Under the pieces are notes generated by a model. That model made no database searches, was not told the origin of the DNA, and was given only the letters and a program-made list of their open reading frames with translations. Of a stretch of 64,000 bases of DNA, positions 15,647 through 23,740 are shown one piece after another. The translations under genes were made by a program, and so were the position numbers. The DNA is from Aquitalea magnusonii (lineage in GTDB: Bacteria > Pseudomonadota > Gammaproteobacteria > Burkholderiales > Chromobacteriaceae), in the NCBI RefSeq assembly GCF_002217795.2, contig NZ_AP018823.1, positions 2,852,001-2,916,000 of the forward strand, written 5' to 3'. Positions within the stretch are counted from its first letter, which is position 1. Each line of letters opens with the position of its first letter.

Positions 15647-15882
15647 AAGCATGCCGACGGGTGACGCTGCTGCGGTTTTAAGCGGCTGGCTGTTTGAGCG
15701 ATTGGACCTTAGCCAATCGCGAGTTCCAGCCGTGCCGCAGCAGTGTCAGGCCCCGGAGGGCAGCCGCAGGCCATACGATGTGGCTAGCTTTTCCCGTAGT
15801 GGGGATCTTTGGCCAAGCAAAGATCCCTTTCCCGTTCGCCGCGCGGAAGCGGCACTCAAATCATCATCCGCGTGAGCGGATG
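15647..15882 (+). repeat. Structured repeat, copy 1
   Basis: The first 128 bases (15647-15774) are identical to 16088-16215. Within them a long stacked hairpin forms: 15663-15675 with 15735-15747 (13 bp, one G-T), CGGCTGG with CCAGCCG, and CGATTGG with CCAATCG around loop ACCTTAG. The diverged 3' part keeps further hairpins: GGGATCTTTG / CAAAGATCCC with loop GCCAAG (15802-15827), GCCGC / GCGGC (15838-15853), and CATCCGC / GCGGATG with loop GTGA (15865-15882). Strand is nominal. It may be a structured RNA or a palindromic repeat family; no long conserved reading frame supports a protein. Confidence 0.8.
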
Positions 15883-15941
15883 CAAAACCCTGTTATTTTC
15901 GCTGCATAAGCCGGATGTATCTGGTCGGATCGTGGCGGAAC

Positions 15942-15960
15942 GCCCCGGTAATTCCGGGGC
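15942..15960. repeat. Short palindrome between the structured repeats
   Basis: GCCCCGG / CCGGGGC, a perfect 7-bp inverted repeat with loop TAATT. Further along (15966-16010) a second loosely palindromic stretch (CCTACGCACCTGCCCTGTAGG and neighbouring CCCCGAAGGGG) resembles dispersed intergenic repeats. The rest of the gap between the two large repeats shows nothing else recognisable. Confidence 0.55.
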
Positions 15961-16087
15961 TTCCACCCTACGCACCTGCCCTGTAGGATGGATTCCCCGA
16001 AGGGGCGATCTACTGTGAAACGCTCCCGAATAAATCCATTTTCTCCGCTGTAAAACCACCGCACCAACGCGCCCACTGGACCCCGTC

Positions 16088-16322
16088 AAGCATGCCGACG
16101 GGTGACGCTGCTGCGGTTTTAAGCGGCTGGCTGTTTGAGCGATTGGACCTTAGCCAATCGCGAGTTCCAGCCGTGCCGCAGCAGTGTCAGGCCCCGGAGG
16201 GCAGCCGCAGGCCATGCTTGTAGGGTGGCCTTTGGGGTTGGAAGGGGCCTTTGGCCAAGCAAAGGCCCCTTCCCCGCCGCCGCGCGGATGCGGCAGGAAA
16301 TTTATCATCCGCGCCAGCGGAT
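16088..16322 (+). repeat. Structured repeat, copy 2
   Basis: Second copy, offset 441 bp from the first. Positions 16088-16215 are identical to copy 1, including the whole stacked hairpin (16104-16188). The 3' half has diverged but its hairpins survive: GAAGGGGCCTTTG / CAAAGGCCCCTTC with the same GCCAAG loop (16241-16272), where two A-T pairs of copy 1 have become G-C pairs on both arms, and ATCCGC / GCGGAT with loop GCCA (16307-16322). Paired changes of this kind point to selection on structure. Confidence 0.8.
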
Positions 16323-16406
16323 ACAAAACCTGTTTTTACTAAGCTGCTGCAGATGATAGGAATTGGTCGGACAGGAAATCAGCCCCTGCTACTGCGTGAC
16401 GGGAAT

Positions 16407-16514
16407 AAAAAAAGGGCCTGGGCAAATTGCCCAGGCCTGGCTTGATGCACGATTAAAGCCGCAGATTGCAACGGGACAGACTCACTCGCAAACCCGGCGC
16501 CACCGGGTATGCAC
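16407..16514 (-). ncRNA. Candidate sigma-54-dependent small RNA, about 108 nt
   Basis: On the minus strand a full-consensus sigma-54 promoter predicts a start near 16514; an intrinsic terminator ends transcription near 16407. The transcript would have a 5' hairpin (16492-16508, ACCCGG / CCGGGT, loop of 5), about 54 nt without strong pairing, then a 9-bp terminator hairpin and seven U. This is the build of trans-acting, Hfq-type regulatory RNAs; sigma-54-driven examples are CrcZ, NrsZ and Qrr. No open reading frame longer than a few codons with a ribosome site is apparent in it. Existence of the RNA is inferred from promoter plus terminator spacing; its targets are unknown. Confidence 0.58.
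16415..16437 (-). terminator. Intrinsic terminator of the candidate small RNA
   Basis: Perfect 9-bp stem GGCCTGGGC / GCCCAGGCC with a 5-base loop, followed on the minus strand by one C and seven T (complement of 16407-16413). No protein gene on the minus strand ends here, so it must serve a non-coding transcript. Confidence 0.85.
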
Positions 16515-16523
16515 CTAGCTATA

Positions 16524-16540
16524 TGCAAACACCGTGCCAG
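16524..16540 (-). promoter_or_regulatory. Consensus sigma-54 (RpoN) promoter
   Basis: The minus strand reads CTGGCACGGTGTTTGCA, which meets the sigma-54 consensus YTGGCACGRNNNTTGCW at every fixed position, with GG and GC exactly 12 bases apart (-24/-12). Position -12 is 16525, predicting a start near 16513. Upstream (16559-16574) an inverted repeat GTCGG / CCGAC and, further up, TGCACAACGCTGCA could be activator sites; neither is a convincing NtrC box. Confidence 0.75.
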
Positions 16541-16669
16541 CTTTTTTCCAGACATGGCGTCGGAAAAAACCGACATTTTTTGCTGCGCCGCACCAACAAC
16601 AAGCCTGCCATGCACTGATTTCAGGATTTCCTGCACAACGCTGCAGCATGAGTACGCTATGATTAGCGC

Positions 16670-17491
16670 ATGAATACGCCTGCCAACACCAACAAACCAG
16701 AACCGCAGCCAGAAGCGGAGCTGCGCGCACCGGAAAACGAGAACACACTCGCCACCATGGCCATGCCCCTGGGGGAAACGGTGTTGACACTCAGCGCCAG
16801 TGGCGCCCCCATCTATGGCATCCTGCACCGCAGCCGTGCCATGACAAGTCAATCAGATTTCTTCCGTCTGCAATTCCGTGGTTTTGCCCGGATAGAAGGC
16901 AGCCAATGGCAACATTACGCCAATGACGATGCCCGCTTTCACACTACCTATAACTGCGCCTGGGTGCGGGTTGACCATCCCAGCCGCTCGGTTACTTTCG
17001 GCCCTAAAAACGGGGTCAACTGCACCGAAGCCTTTGCCGGAAAGGGGCTGGACACTTTTCTGTTTGCCCAGACCATTAGCTGGGTGAAGGGCATTTACCC
17101 GGATTACGCCATCAATCCGGGGTTGATTGCCATTACCGGCAATGCCAGTGAAGAAGAAAAGCTGCGCCGCAATGCCTTTTATGCCAGCCAGGGTTTTCAG
17201 TTTGACTGGCAAGATGCAGCACAGCGTACCGGCCTGTATTTCAAGGACAAAATCAGCCGCCTGCTGGGGGTTTGGGACAAGGAACATATCCAGGAGGTGG
17301 GCGGCGAGGCCATGTTGCAATCGCTGGCCATGCAGGACGAGTCGCGTGCGGCGCTGGAAGAAAAAGTGGCCCGGCTGGAATCGGCCCACAGCAGTATGAA
17401 ATCCGCCCTGCAAAAAGAGCGCAATACTTCGCAAATTCTGATGGGAGTGCTCATCATCGGGGTAATGCTGGCACTATGGGCGGTGATTTGA
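16670..17491 (+). CDS. Tail-anchored protein of unknown function, 273 aa
   Basis: The N-terminus is hydrophilic and Pro/Glu-rich (residues 1-30), followed by an alpha/beta domain with a GNAT-like end (EEEKLRRNAFYASQGFQFDW, about 165-185). Then come a charged coiled coil (EEKVARLESAHSSMKSALQK) and one C-terminal transmembrane segment (ILMGVLIIGVMLALWAVI), so the domain faces the cytoplasm. Acetyltransferase activity is possible but the acetyl-CoA loop is not obvious, so I do not claim it. It is monocistronic and divergent from the candidate small RNA. Start: the ATG at the 5' end of the long frame; no strong ribosome site is seen. Confidence 0.72.
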   Translation: MNTPANTNKPEPQPEAELRAPENENTLATMAMPLGETVLTLSASGAPIYGILHRSRAMTSQSDFFRLQFRGFARIEGSQWQHYANDDARFHTTYNCAWVRVDHPSRSVTFGPKNGVNCTEAFAGKGLDTFLFAQTISWVKGIYPDYAINPGLIAITGNASEEEKLRRNAFYASQGFQFDWQDAAQRTGLYFKDKISRLLGVWDKEHIQEVGGEAMLQSLAMQDESRAALEEKVARLESAHSSMKSALQKERNTSQILMGVLIIGVMLALWAVI

Positions 17492-17745
17492 TCTGATAAC
17501 TGCTGTAATGGCTGTCGCTTTTAAAAGTTGAATCCTATAAAAAAACATGAGCATGCCCTAGGTCAAAGTGCCAGCCACCGCGGGCAGCTAGCATGGAAAC
17601 AGACTGGACAGGGGAAACTGGCCGCAGGCCATGTGCCGCGCAAACGGTAGCAGCACACCAAAGCAGTAAGCTACCGGAACGCCAGCCAGCACAATATAAA
17701 AATGTAATGGCTGTTTCCGTCCCAGGAAACGGTAGCGGGGGAAAG

Positions 17746-19434
17746 ATGAAACAAGAGAAACGCGGCATTGCGCGGCTGTTCGAACATGGCCTGGGCGCGC
17801 TTAACCTGGAATGGATGATTCCGCTATTCAGTCTGTTTTTGGTAGCCATGATCTGGAGCGCGGTGCTCTGGCAGGTGAATACCGACAAGATACGCAGCCA
17901 GACAGAAATGCAGCGGCAGAGCGAAAACCTGGTCCGGGTGTTCGAGGAGCACATCTCCCGCACCATCCGCGCGGTGGACCAGTCGGTACTGTTCCTGAAA
18001 TACGAGTACGAGTCCGAAGGCAACAAGATGGACCTGCCGCATTACATCAAGCAGGGCATCATCCAGAGCCAGTTGTTCGTGCAGATTGCCATCATCGGTC
18101 CGGATGGCATGCTGGAAATGTCCAGTGTACCCAACTTCAAGCGGGTTGATCTGAGCGACCGCGAGCACTTCAAGGTACACATCGCCAAGGACAGCGGCCA
18201 GTTGTTCATCAGCAAACCGGTGAAGGGCCGTGCTTCGAAAAAATGGTCCTTGCAATTCACCCGCCGCATCAACAAGCCCGATGGCAGCTTTGGCGGCGTG
18301 GTGGTGGTATCGGTTGACCCCTTCTACTTCACCAATTTCTACAAGGATCTGCACCTGGGCAAGACCGGTGTGGTGACGCTGGTGGGTGCGGATGGCATTG
18401 TGCGTGCGCGCACCAGTGCCAGCGGTACCGGCATTGGCATGGATATCAGCGGCAGCGGCCTGTTCAAGCAATGGCCGGCGCATGACCGCGGCTTTTACCA
18501 GCAGCTTAGCAGCATAGACCATATACAACGCTCCGTTAGCTTCCGGGCGGTGGATGGCTACCCGCTGGCGGTGCTGATGGGCATGGGCGAGGACGAGGCC
18601 ATGGCCGACTTCCACGAGCACCGTAATGCCTATTTCCTGGTGGCCGCCGTGGTTAGCCTGTTGATCTGCGCCGCCGGTTTCGTGATGTACCAGATGGTGC
18701 TGCGCCTGAAGCAGAGCAAGGTGCAGGCCGAGTCGGCCAACCGCATGAAGTCGGAATTCCTGGCCCACATGTCGCACGAGCTGCGCACACCGCTCAATGG
18801 CATCCTGGGCTGCTCGGAATTCCTGCAATCTTCCCTCAGCGATGCTGCCGATCTGGAAACCGCCAGCATGATTCACAAGAGTGGGCAGCATTTGCTGACG
18901 CTGGTGAATTCCATTCTGGACATGGCCCGCATCGAAGCCGGACGCATGCCGATGGAAATCGTGGAGGTGAATCTGGCGCACATGTTGCGTGACACGGTGG
19001 AGCTGTTCCGGCCCAAGGCAGAAGGCAAGGGACTGCAACTGGACTTCAGCTACCAGCAGGCGGCAGACTGCCCGGATACGGCAAGACTGGACCGCACCAA
19101 ACTGACCCAGGTGATGAACAACCTGCTGGACAATGCAGTGAAATTCACCGAGCAGGGCGGTATCCGGATTGATGCCCATGTCAGCGCACAGCAATTGCAG
19201 CTGACTATCCGCGATACCGGCTGCGGTATTCCGGCCAATCAGCAGCAACTGGTATTCGAGCAATTCCGCCAGGCAGATGCCTTCCTGACCCGGGCGCAAA
19301 GCGGCTCCGGCCTGGGACTGGCGCTGGTGAAGGAACTGGTGCGGCTGATGTCAGGCAAGGTTGGTTTTGAATCACAAGTCGGCGTGGGCACGGTATTCCA
19401 CGTCAGCATTCCGCTGGAAGGAAAACAAGCATGA
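17746..19434 (+). CDS. Cache-domain membrane sensor histidine kinase
   Basis: 562 residues from the ATG after a GGGGGA site. Two transmembrane segments (about 22-44, then [20 protein letters not shown] near 290-315) flank a roughly 240-residue periplasmic double-Cache (PDC) sensor. The cytoplasmic part is HisKA with H-box [12 protein letters not shown] (His344), N-box [11 protein letters not shown]1 DTGCGIP and G2 [10 protein letters not shown]. It would autophosphorylate on His344 in response to an extracellular small molecule and pass phosphate to the single-domain receiver whose ATG overlaps its stop. The ligand is unknown; PDC sensors often bind carboxylates or amino acids. Confidence 0.9.
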   Translation: MKQEKRGIARLFEHGLGALNLEWMIPLFSLFLVAMIWSAVLWQVNTDKIRSQTEMQRQSENLVRVFEEHISRTIRAVDQSVLFLKYEYESEGNKMDLPHYIKQGIIQSQLFVQIAIIGPDGMLEMSSVPNFKRVDLSDREHFKVHIAKDSGQLFISKPVKGRASKKWSLQFTRRINKPDGSFGGVVVVSVDPFYFTNFYKDLHLGKTGVVTLVGADGIVRARTSASGTGIGMDISGSGLFKQWPAHDRGFYQQLSSIDHIQRSVSFRAVDGYPLAVLMGMGEDEAMADFHEHRNAYFLVAAVVSLLICAAGFVMYQMVLRLKQSKVQAESANRMKSEFLAHMSHELRTPLNGILGCSEFLQSSLSDAADLETASMIHKSGQHLLTLVNSILDMARIEAGRMPMEIVEVNLAHMLRDTVELFRPKAEGKGLQLDFSYQQAADCPDTARLDRTKLTQVMNNLLDNAVKFTEQGGIRIDAHVSAQQLQLTIRDTGCGIPANQQQLVFEQFRQADAFLTRAQSGSGLGLALVKELVRLMSGKVGFESQVGVGTVFHVSIPLEGKQA

Positions 19435-19799
19435 GCAAGCTGGACACCATACTTGTCGTTGATGATGACGAAATCAATCGCAAGGTGGCAGGCCTGTTTC
19501 TGCAACGCATGGGCTGGAAGACCGATCAGGCTTCCAGCGCCTACGAAGCGCTGGAGCAATTGCAACAACACGACTACCACTGCGTGCTGCTGGACATCAG
19601 CATGCCGGGCATGAGCGGTATCGAACTGTGCTGCAAATTGCGCGCCGAGCCGCGCTGGCAGGATTTACGGCTGATTGCCTACACCGCCCACGCCATGAGT
19701 GACGAGCAGGATGCCATGCTCAAGGCCGGCTTCAATGCCATCGTCACCAAACCGCTGACACGGGACAGCCTGGTGGCCGCACTGGCCATGCCGGAATGA
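19431..19799 (+). CDS. Single-domain response regulator (CheY-like)
   Basis: 122 residues, one receiver domain: acidic pocket DDDE (11-14), phospho-acceptor Asp55 in [10 protein letters not shown], conserved Thr in IAYTAHA and Lys in VTKPLT. There is no output domain, so it acts by protein contact or relays phosphate. It overlaps the upstream kinase by 4 bp (ATGA), implying cotranslation, and precedes a hybrid kinase with an HPt domain to which it could transfer phosphate. Confidence 0.93.
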   Translation: MSKLDTILVVDDDEINRKVAGLFLQRMGWKTDQASSAYEALEQLQQHDYHCVLLDISMPGMSGIELCCKLRAEPRWQDLRLIAYTAHAMSDEQDAMLKAGFNAIVTKPLTRDSLVAALAMPE

Positions 19800-19873
19800 A
19801 ACCCGATTGAACAGGCAGCGCTGGCTGCGCAATGACCGCCCTTTTACCCCAAGACTTAGCCGGTGGAACATAG

Positions 19874-22651
19874 TTGAACGTGCAAGAACAAGAACAGCAA
19901 TCCCTTCCCGAGCCGCACCACAGCACGGCGAAGAGCACCGGCAGCAGTGCCGCCCTGGATAACACCTTGCTGCAACAACTGGAGCAACTGGGAGACCTGA
20001 TACAAGACTGCACGGCGGATGGGCAGATACTGTATGCCAACACAAGCTGGCAGCAGGCTCTGGGCTACAACCAGGCAGAACTTGGCAGCCTCAACATATA
20101 CCAGTTGCTGGCCAGCGACAGCCAGGCGGCATTCCGGACGCAATGCCAGCGTGTGCTGCAAGGAGAACAGGCAGCAGCCACCGCACTGGTGATGACCGAC
20201 CGGGTTGGCCAGGCCCTCTCCTTGCAAGCCAGCTTCTGTCGCCTGCCAGTCACGGCGGGCGCACCCCGGCTACGGGTGGTGCTGCGTGATGTCACGCAAC
20301 AGAAAAAGCAGGAACTGTGGCTCTCCACCCTGCTGGACAATATGGACGACGGCATCATCGCCATGGACATGGAAGGCTGCCTGACCTATATGAACCAGCA
20401 GGCAGAACGCATCCTGGGCTGGCGCTTTGCCGAGCTGCACGGCCAGAAGGTGCATGATTGCATTCATCACCATCGTGCCGATGGTCGCCGGGTAGCGCGG
20501 GAAGACTGCCCCATCTTTCAGGCACTGCAGCGCAAAGACGTATACCGCTCCAGCGAGGAATTGTTTTTCAGCAAGGATGGGCGAGCGGTGGAAGTGCGCG
20601 TCAGCAATACGCCGCTGCTGCTGCAAGGGCAACTGGTTGGCAGCGTCACCACCTTTGCCGACATCAGCGCCATTCGCCAGCGCGAGCAGCAAATGCTGCA
20701 AGCCACGCGCGCGGCCGAAGCCGCGGCACGGGCCAAGAGCGAATTCCTGGCCACCATGAGCCATGAAATCCGCACCCCGCTCAATGGGGTGATCGGCATG
20801 ATAGACCTGCTGATGGATACGCCGCTGGATGCCGAGCAGTCCGACTTTGCCCGCACCATCAAGATGTCGGCTGACACCCTGCTGTCCATCATCAATGACA
20901 TCCTGGACTTCTCCAAGATCGAAGCTGACGGGCTGGAAATCGAAAACATCGACTTTTCCTTGCGCCAGTTGCTGGAAGGCACCGTGGACATCGTGGCCAA
21001 CAAGGCCCACAACAAGGGCCTTACCCTGGCCAGCTTCGCCACTCCCGAGGTGCCGGACAGCCTGTTGGGCGACCCTACCCGCCTGCGCCAGATCCTGCTG
21101 AACCTGCTGTCCAATGCCATCAAGTTCACCGAACACGGCATGGTGCTGGTATCGGCCACGCTGGAACCAGGCCGAGATACGCAATCCATGCTGCGGCTGT
21201 GCGTCAAAGACACCGGCATCGGCCTGTCCGATCAGGCGCGCAGCCGGTTGTTCCAGCCCTTCTCCCAGGCAGACAGCTCCACCACGCGCAAATATGGCGG
21301 TACCGGACTGGGGCTGGCCATCTGCAAGCGGCTGGCCGAAGCCATGGGCGGCACGATCGGGGTGCAGAGCACGCCCTGCGTCGGCTCGGAATTCTGGATC
21401 ACCCTGCCGCTGCAATCCACCGGCAATGACTGCTGCCTGCAAGCCAGCCACACCCCCAGCCAGCACCTGTTACTGCTGGCGGGCGACAGCAGCAGCAACC
21501 AGCAGTTGTGGAGCCATTACCTGGATAGCTGGGCCGTGCCGCACCACTGCGCCGCCAGCCTGGCACAGATGCTGGAAACCCTGCGCCAACTGGCGGCGGC
21601 CAACAGCACACCCGATGTGCTGCTGCTGGTGGAACCGCTGCCGGATGCCACGCTGGAACAAGCAGTACAGACCCTGGCCGTGGAAGGCATTCCCATGGTG
21701 GTCTGCCTGAACGAACAGGATGGCAACCGCAAGAGCGCGCTATCGCAACAAGGCATTGCCGTAGTACACAAGCCAATGAAGCAATCCGCCCTGCTTGATG
21801 CGCTGACCGTGCAATGGACACCGGGCAATATCCGCCTGCACACCCCGCAAGCCGACGCCATGGCGGCGGCAAATGCCACCCCGCACCAGCATTATCATCA
21901 CCGGCTGCTGCTGGCCGAGGACAATCCGGTCAACCAGCGCGTTGCGGCCAGCATGCTGCACAAGCTGGGCTACCGGGTGGATGTGGTCAGCCATGGCGGC
22001 GAGGTGCTGCAGGCCGTGGAGCAGCAACAATACGATGCCATTCTGATGGACTGCCAGATGCCGCACATGGACGGCTATGCCGCCACCCGCCTGCTGCGGC
22101 AGCAGGAAAGCGAAGCGGCACAGGGCAAGCATCTGCCCATCATTGCCATGACGGCCAATGCCATGGAGGGCGACCGCGAACTGTGCATCACCGCCGGCAT
22201 GGACGACTATCTGGCCAAGCCCATCGAATACGCCAGACTCAAGACCCTGCTGCAGCAATGGCTGCCACAGCACCCGCAAACCACCCTGCCCCCCACCACC
22301 AGCAGCGTCGGCCAGCCCGGCAGCTTTACCGTGCAGCGCCTTACCGAATTCCTGGGTGATGATCCGGTTGGCATTGCCGAAATGCTGGACATCTTCCGCG
22401 ACTCGCTGCTGCGCTGGCGCGAACGGCTGCGGCTGGACATCCAGCAAGGCGGCAAGGGACTGCGCCAACTGGCGCATGAGCTTAAGGGCAGCGCCGCCAA
22501 TGTGGGGGCCGATGCGCTGGCGGCACTGGCCGGGCAATTGCACGCCGCCGCCGTGGACAACAGCCAGGAGGCTATCCGCAGCATAGCGCTGCAGATAGAA
22601 AGCGAAATGGATGCCTTGCTGGCCTTTATTGCCGCCTATGGAAAGGACTGA
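19874..22651 (+). CDS. Hybrid histidine kinase: PAS-PAS-HisKA-HATPase-REC(degenerate)-REC-HPt
   Basis: 925 residues, soluble. Two PAS domains (about 35-130 and 150-265) precede HisKA with [11 protein letters not shown] (His297), HATPase motifs KDTGIGL and [10 protein letters not shown], a receiver-like domain at about 530-650, a true receiver (Asp in [11 protein letters not shown], about 675-795) and a C-terminal HPt ([11 protein letters not shown]). The first receiver lacks the acceptor Asp: the position reads VLLLVEPLP, with Glu where Asp is expected. A full BarA/ArcB-style internal relay is therefore possible. The start appears to be TTG with GGTGGAA upstream, since no ATG precedes the first PAS. 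The PAS signals are unknown. Confidence 0.9.
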   Translation: MNVQEQEQQSLPEPHHSTAKSTGSSAALDNTLLQQLEQLGDLIQDCTADGQILYANTSWQQALGYNQAELGSLNIYQLLASDSQAAFRTQCQRVLQGEQAAATALVMTDRVGQALSLQASFCRLPVTAGAPRLRVVLRDVTQQKKQELWLSTLLDNMDDGIIAMDMEGCLTYMNQQAERILGWRFAELHGQKVHDCIHHHRADGRRVAREDCPIFQALQRKDVYRSSEELFFSKDGRAVEVRVSNTPLLLQGQLVGSVTTFADISAIRQREQQMLQATRAAEAAARAKSEFLATMSHEIRTPLNGVIGMIDLLMDTPLDAEQSDFARTIKMSADTLLSIINDILDFSKIEADGLEIENIDFSLRQLLEGTVDIVANKAHNKGLTLASFATPEVPDSLLGDPTRLRQILLNLLSNAIKFTEHGMVLVSATLEPGRDTQSMLRLCVKDTGIGLSDQARSRLFQPFSQADSSTTRKYGGTGLGLAICKRLAEAMGGTIGVQSTPCVGSEFWITLPLQSTGNDCCLQASHTPSQHLLLLAGDSSSNQQLWSHYLDSWAVPHHCAASLAQMLETLRQLAAANSTPDVLLLVEPLPDATLEQAVQTLAVEGIPMVVCLNEQDGNRKSALSQQGIAVVHKPMKQSALLDALTVQWTPGNIRLHTPQADAMAAANATPHQHYHHRLLLAEDNPVNQRVAASMLHKLGYRVDVVSHGGEVLQAVEQQQYDAILMDCQMPHMDGYAATRLLRQQESEAAQGKHLPIIAMTANAMEGDRELCITAGMDDYLAKPIEYARLKTLLQQWLPQHPQTTLPPTTSSVGQPGSFTVQRLTEFLGDDPVGIAEMLDIFRDSLLRWRERLRLDIQQGGKGLRQLAHELKGSAANVGADALAALAGQLHAAAVDNSQEAIRSIALQIESEMDALLAFIAAYGKD

Positions 22652-22654
22652 GCG

Positions 22655-23740
22655 ATGTCGCATGTCATCGTGGTGGACGACAACGACACCAATCTGCTGC
22701 TGTTGCGCCATATCCTGCAAAAACTGGATGGGGTGACGGTAGATACCTTTGCCGACCCGCAGCAGGCGCTGGCCTGGTGTGCCACATCCGAACCGGACCT
22801 GGTTTTGCTGGACTACATGATGCCGGAGATGGACGGGCTGGAATTCATGCGCCGCTTTTTTGCCCTGCCGCAGCGGCAGGAGGTGCCGGTGGTGATGGTG
22901 ACCGCCGATACCGAACGCGATGTGCGCCACCTGGCGCTGCAACAAGGCGCACGCGACTTCCTGACCAAGCCGGTGGACAAGGTGGAGCTGACCGTGCGGG
23001 TGCGCAACCTGCTGGCCCTGCGCAAAAGCAGCCAGCAACTGGCCAACCGCGCCGCCTGGCTGATGGAAGAAGTCAAGCTGGCCACGGCGGAAATCCGCGC
23101 GCGGGAAAAGGAAGCCATCCTGCGCCTGTCGCGCGCGGCAGAATATCGTGACCCGGAAACCGGCGCCCACCTCTTGCGCATGTCCGCCTATACCCGGCTG
23201 ATTGCCCGCCAGCTTGGCCTGCCGCTACAGGAACAGGAAATGCTGCAGGAAGCCGCCCCCATGCACGATATCGGCAAGGTGGGCATCCCGGATGCCATCC
23301 TGCTCAAGCCCGGCAGGCTCACCCCGGATGAAATGGCCATCATGCGCCAGCACCCCTTGTTTGGCCACGAGATACTCAGCGGCTCGGTATCACCGCTGCT
23401 GCAATGCGCTGCCGTGGTGGCACTGAGCCACCATGAAAAATTCGATGGCAGCGGCTACCCGCACGGCCTGGCCGGCAGCGATATTCCACTGTGGGGACGC
23501 ATCGTGGCCGTGGCCGATGTGTTTGATGCGCTGACCTCCTCACGCCCCTACAAACAAGCCTGGCCGCTGGAAAGAGCCAGGCACTACCTGGAAAGCCACA
23601 AGGGTACGCACTTCGACCCCGCCTGTGTCGATGCCCTGCTTGCCCAGTGGCCTGAAGTCATGATCATCCGCCAGCAATACGCCGACGAACAAGATGCAGC
23701 CAGCCCGACGCACCAGCCCCCTGGAGCGCCGCATGCTTGA
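22655..23740 (+). CDS. Response regulator with HD-GYP c-di-GMP phosphodiesterase
   Basis: 361 residues. The N-terminal receiver has Asp53 in LLDYMMPEMD and Lys in LTKPVDK. The HD-GYP output (about 165-340) keeps HDIGKVGIPD, HPLFGHEIL and HHEKFDGSGYPHG, so metal and substrate ligands look intact and the enzyme should hydrolyse c-di-GMP (RpfG type). It lies 3 bp after the hybrid kinase, the probable phosphodonor. Four-gene packing with a diguanylate cyclase next door suggests coupled synthesis and breakdown. Confidence 0.93.
   Translation: MSHVIVVDDNDTNLLLLRHILQKLDGVTVDTFADPQQALAWCATSEPDLVLLDYMMPEMDGLEFMRRFFALPQRQEVPVVMVTADTERDVRHLALQQGARDFLTKPVDKVELTVRVRNLLALRKSSQQLANRAAWLMEEVKLATAEIRAREKEAILRLSRAAEYRDPETGAHLLRMSAYTRLIARQLGLPLQEQEMLQEAAPMHDIGKVGIPDAILLKPGRLTPDEMAIMRQHPLFGHEILSGSVSPLLQCAAVVALSHHEKFDGSGYPHGLAGSDIPLWGRIVAVADVFDALTSSRPYKQAWPLERARHYLESHKGTHFDPACVDALLAQWPEVMIIRQQYADEQDAASPTHQPPGAPHA

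Noticed and set aside
15651..15909. Short open frames within the structured repeats
   Set aside because: Two different frames are open by chance and diverge between copies at the protein level while hairpins are kept, which argues for structure rather than coding.
16621..16645. NtrC-like site upstream of the sigma-54 promoter
   Set aside because: TGCA-N6-TGCA symmetry is present but spacing differs from the 17-bp NtrC consensus, so the activator is left unnamed.
16379..16852. 157-codon minus-strand frame across the small RNA candidate
   Set aside because: Runs through the terminator hairpin and sigma-54 promoter, overlaps the start of a plus-strand gene, has no ribosome site and no domain.
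17824..19299. 491-codon frame antisense to the Cache histidine kinase
   Set aside because: Shadow frame; kinase boxes on the plus strand are intact.
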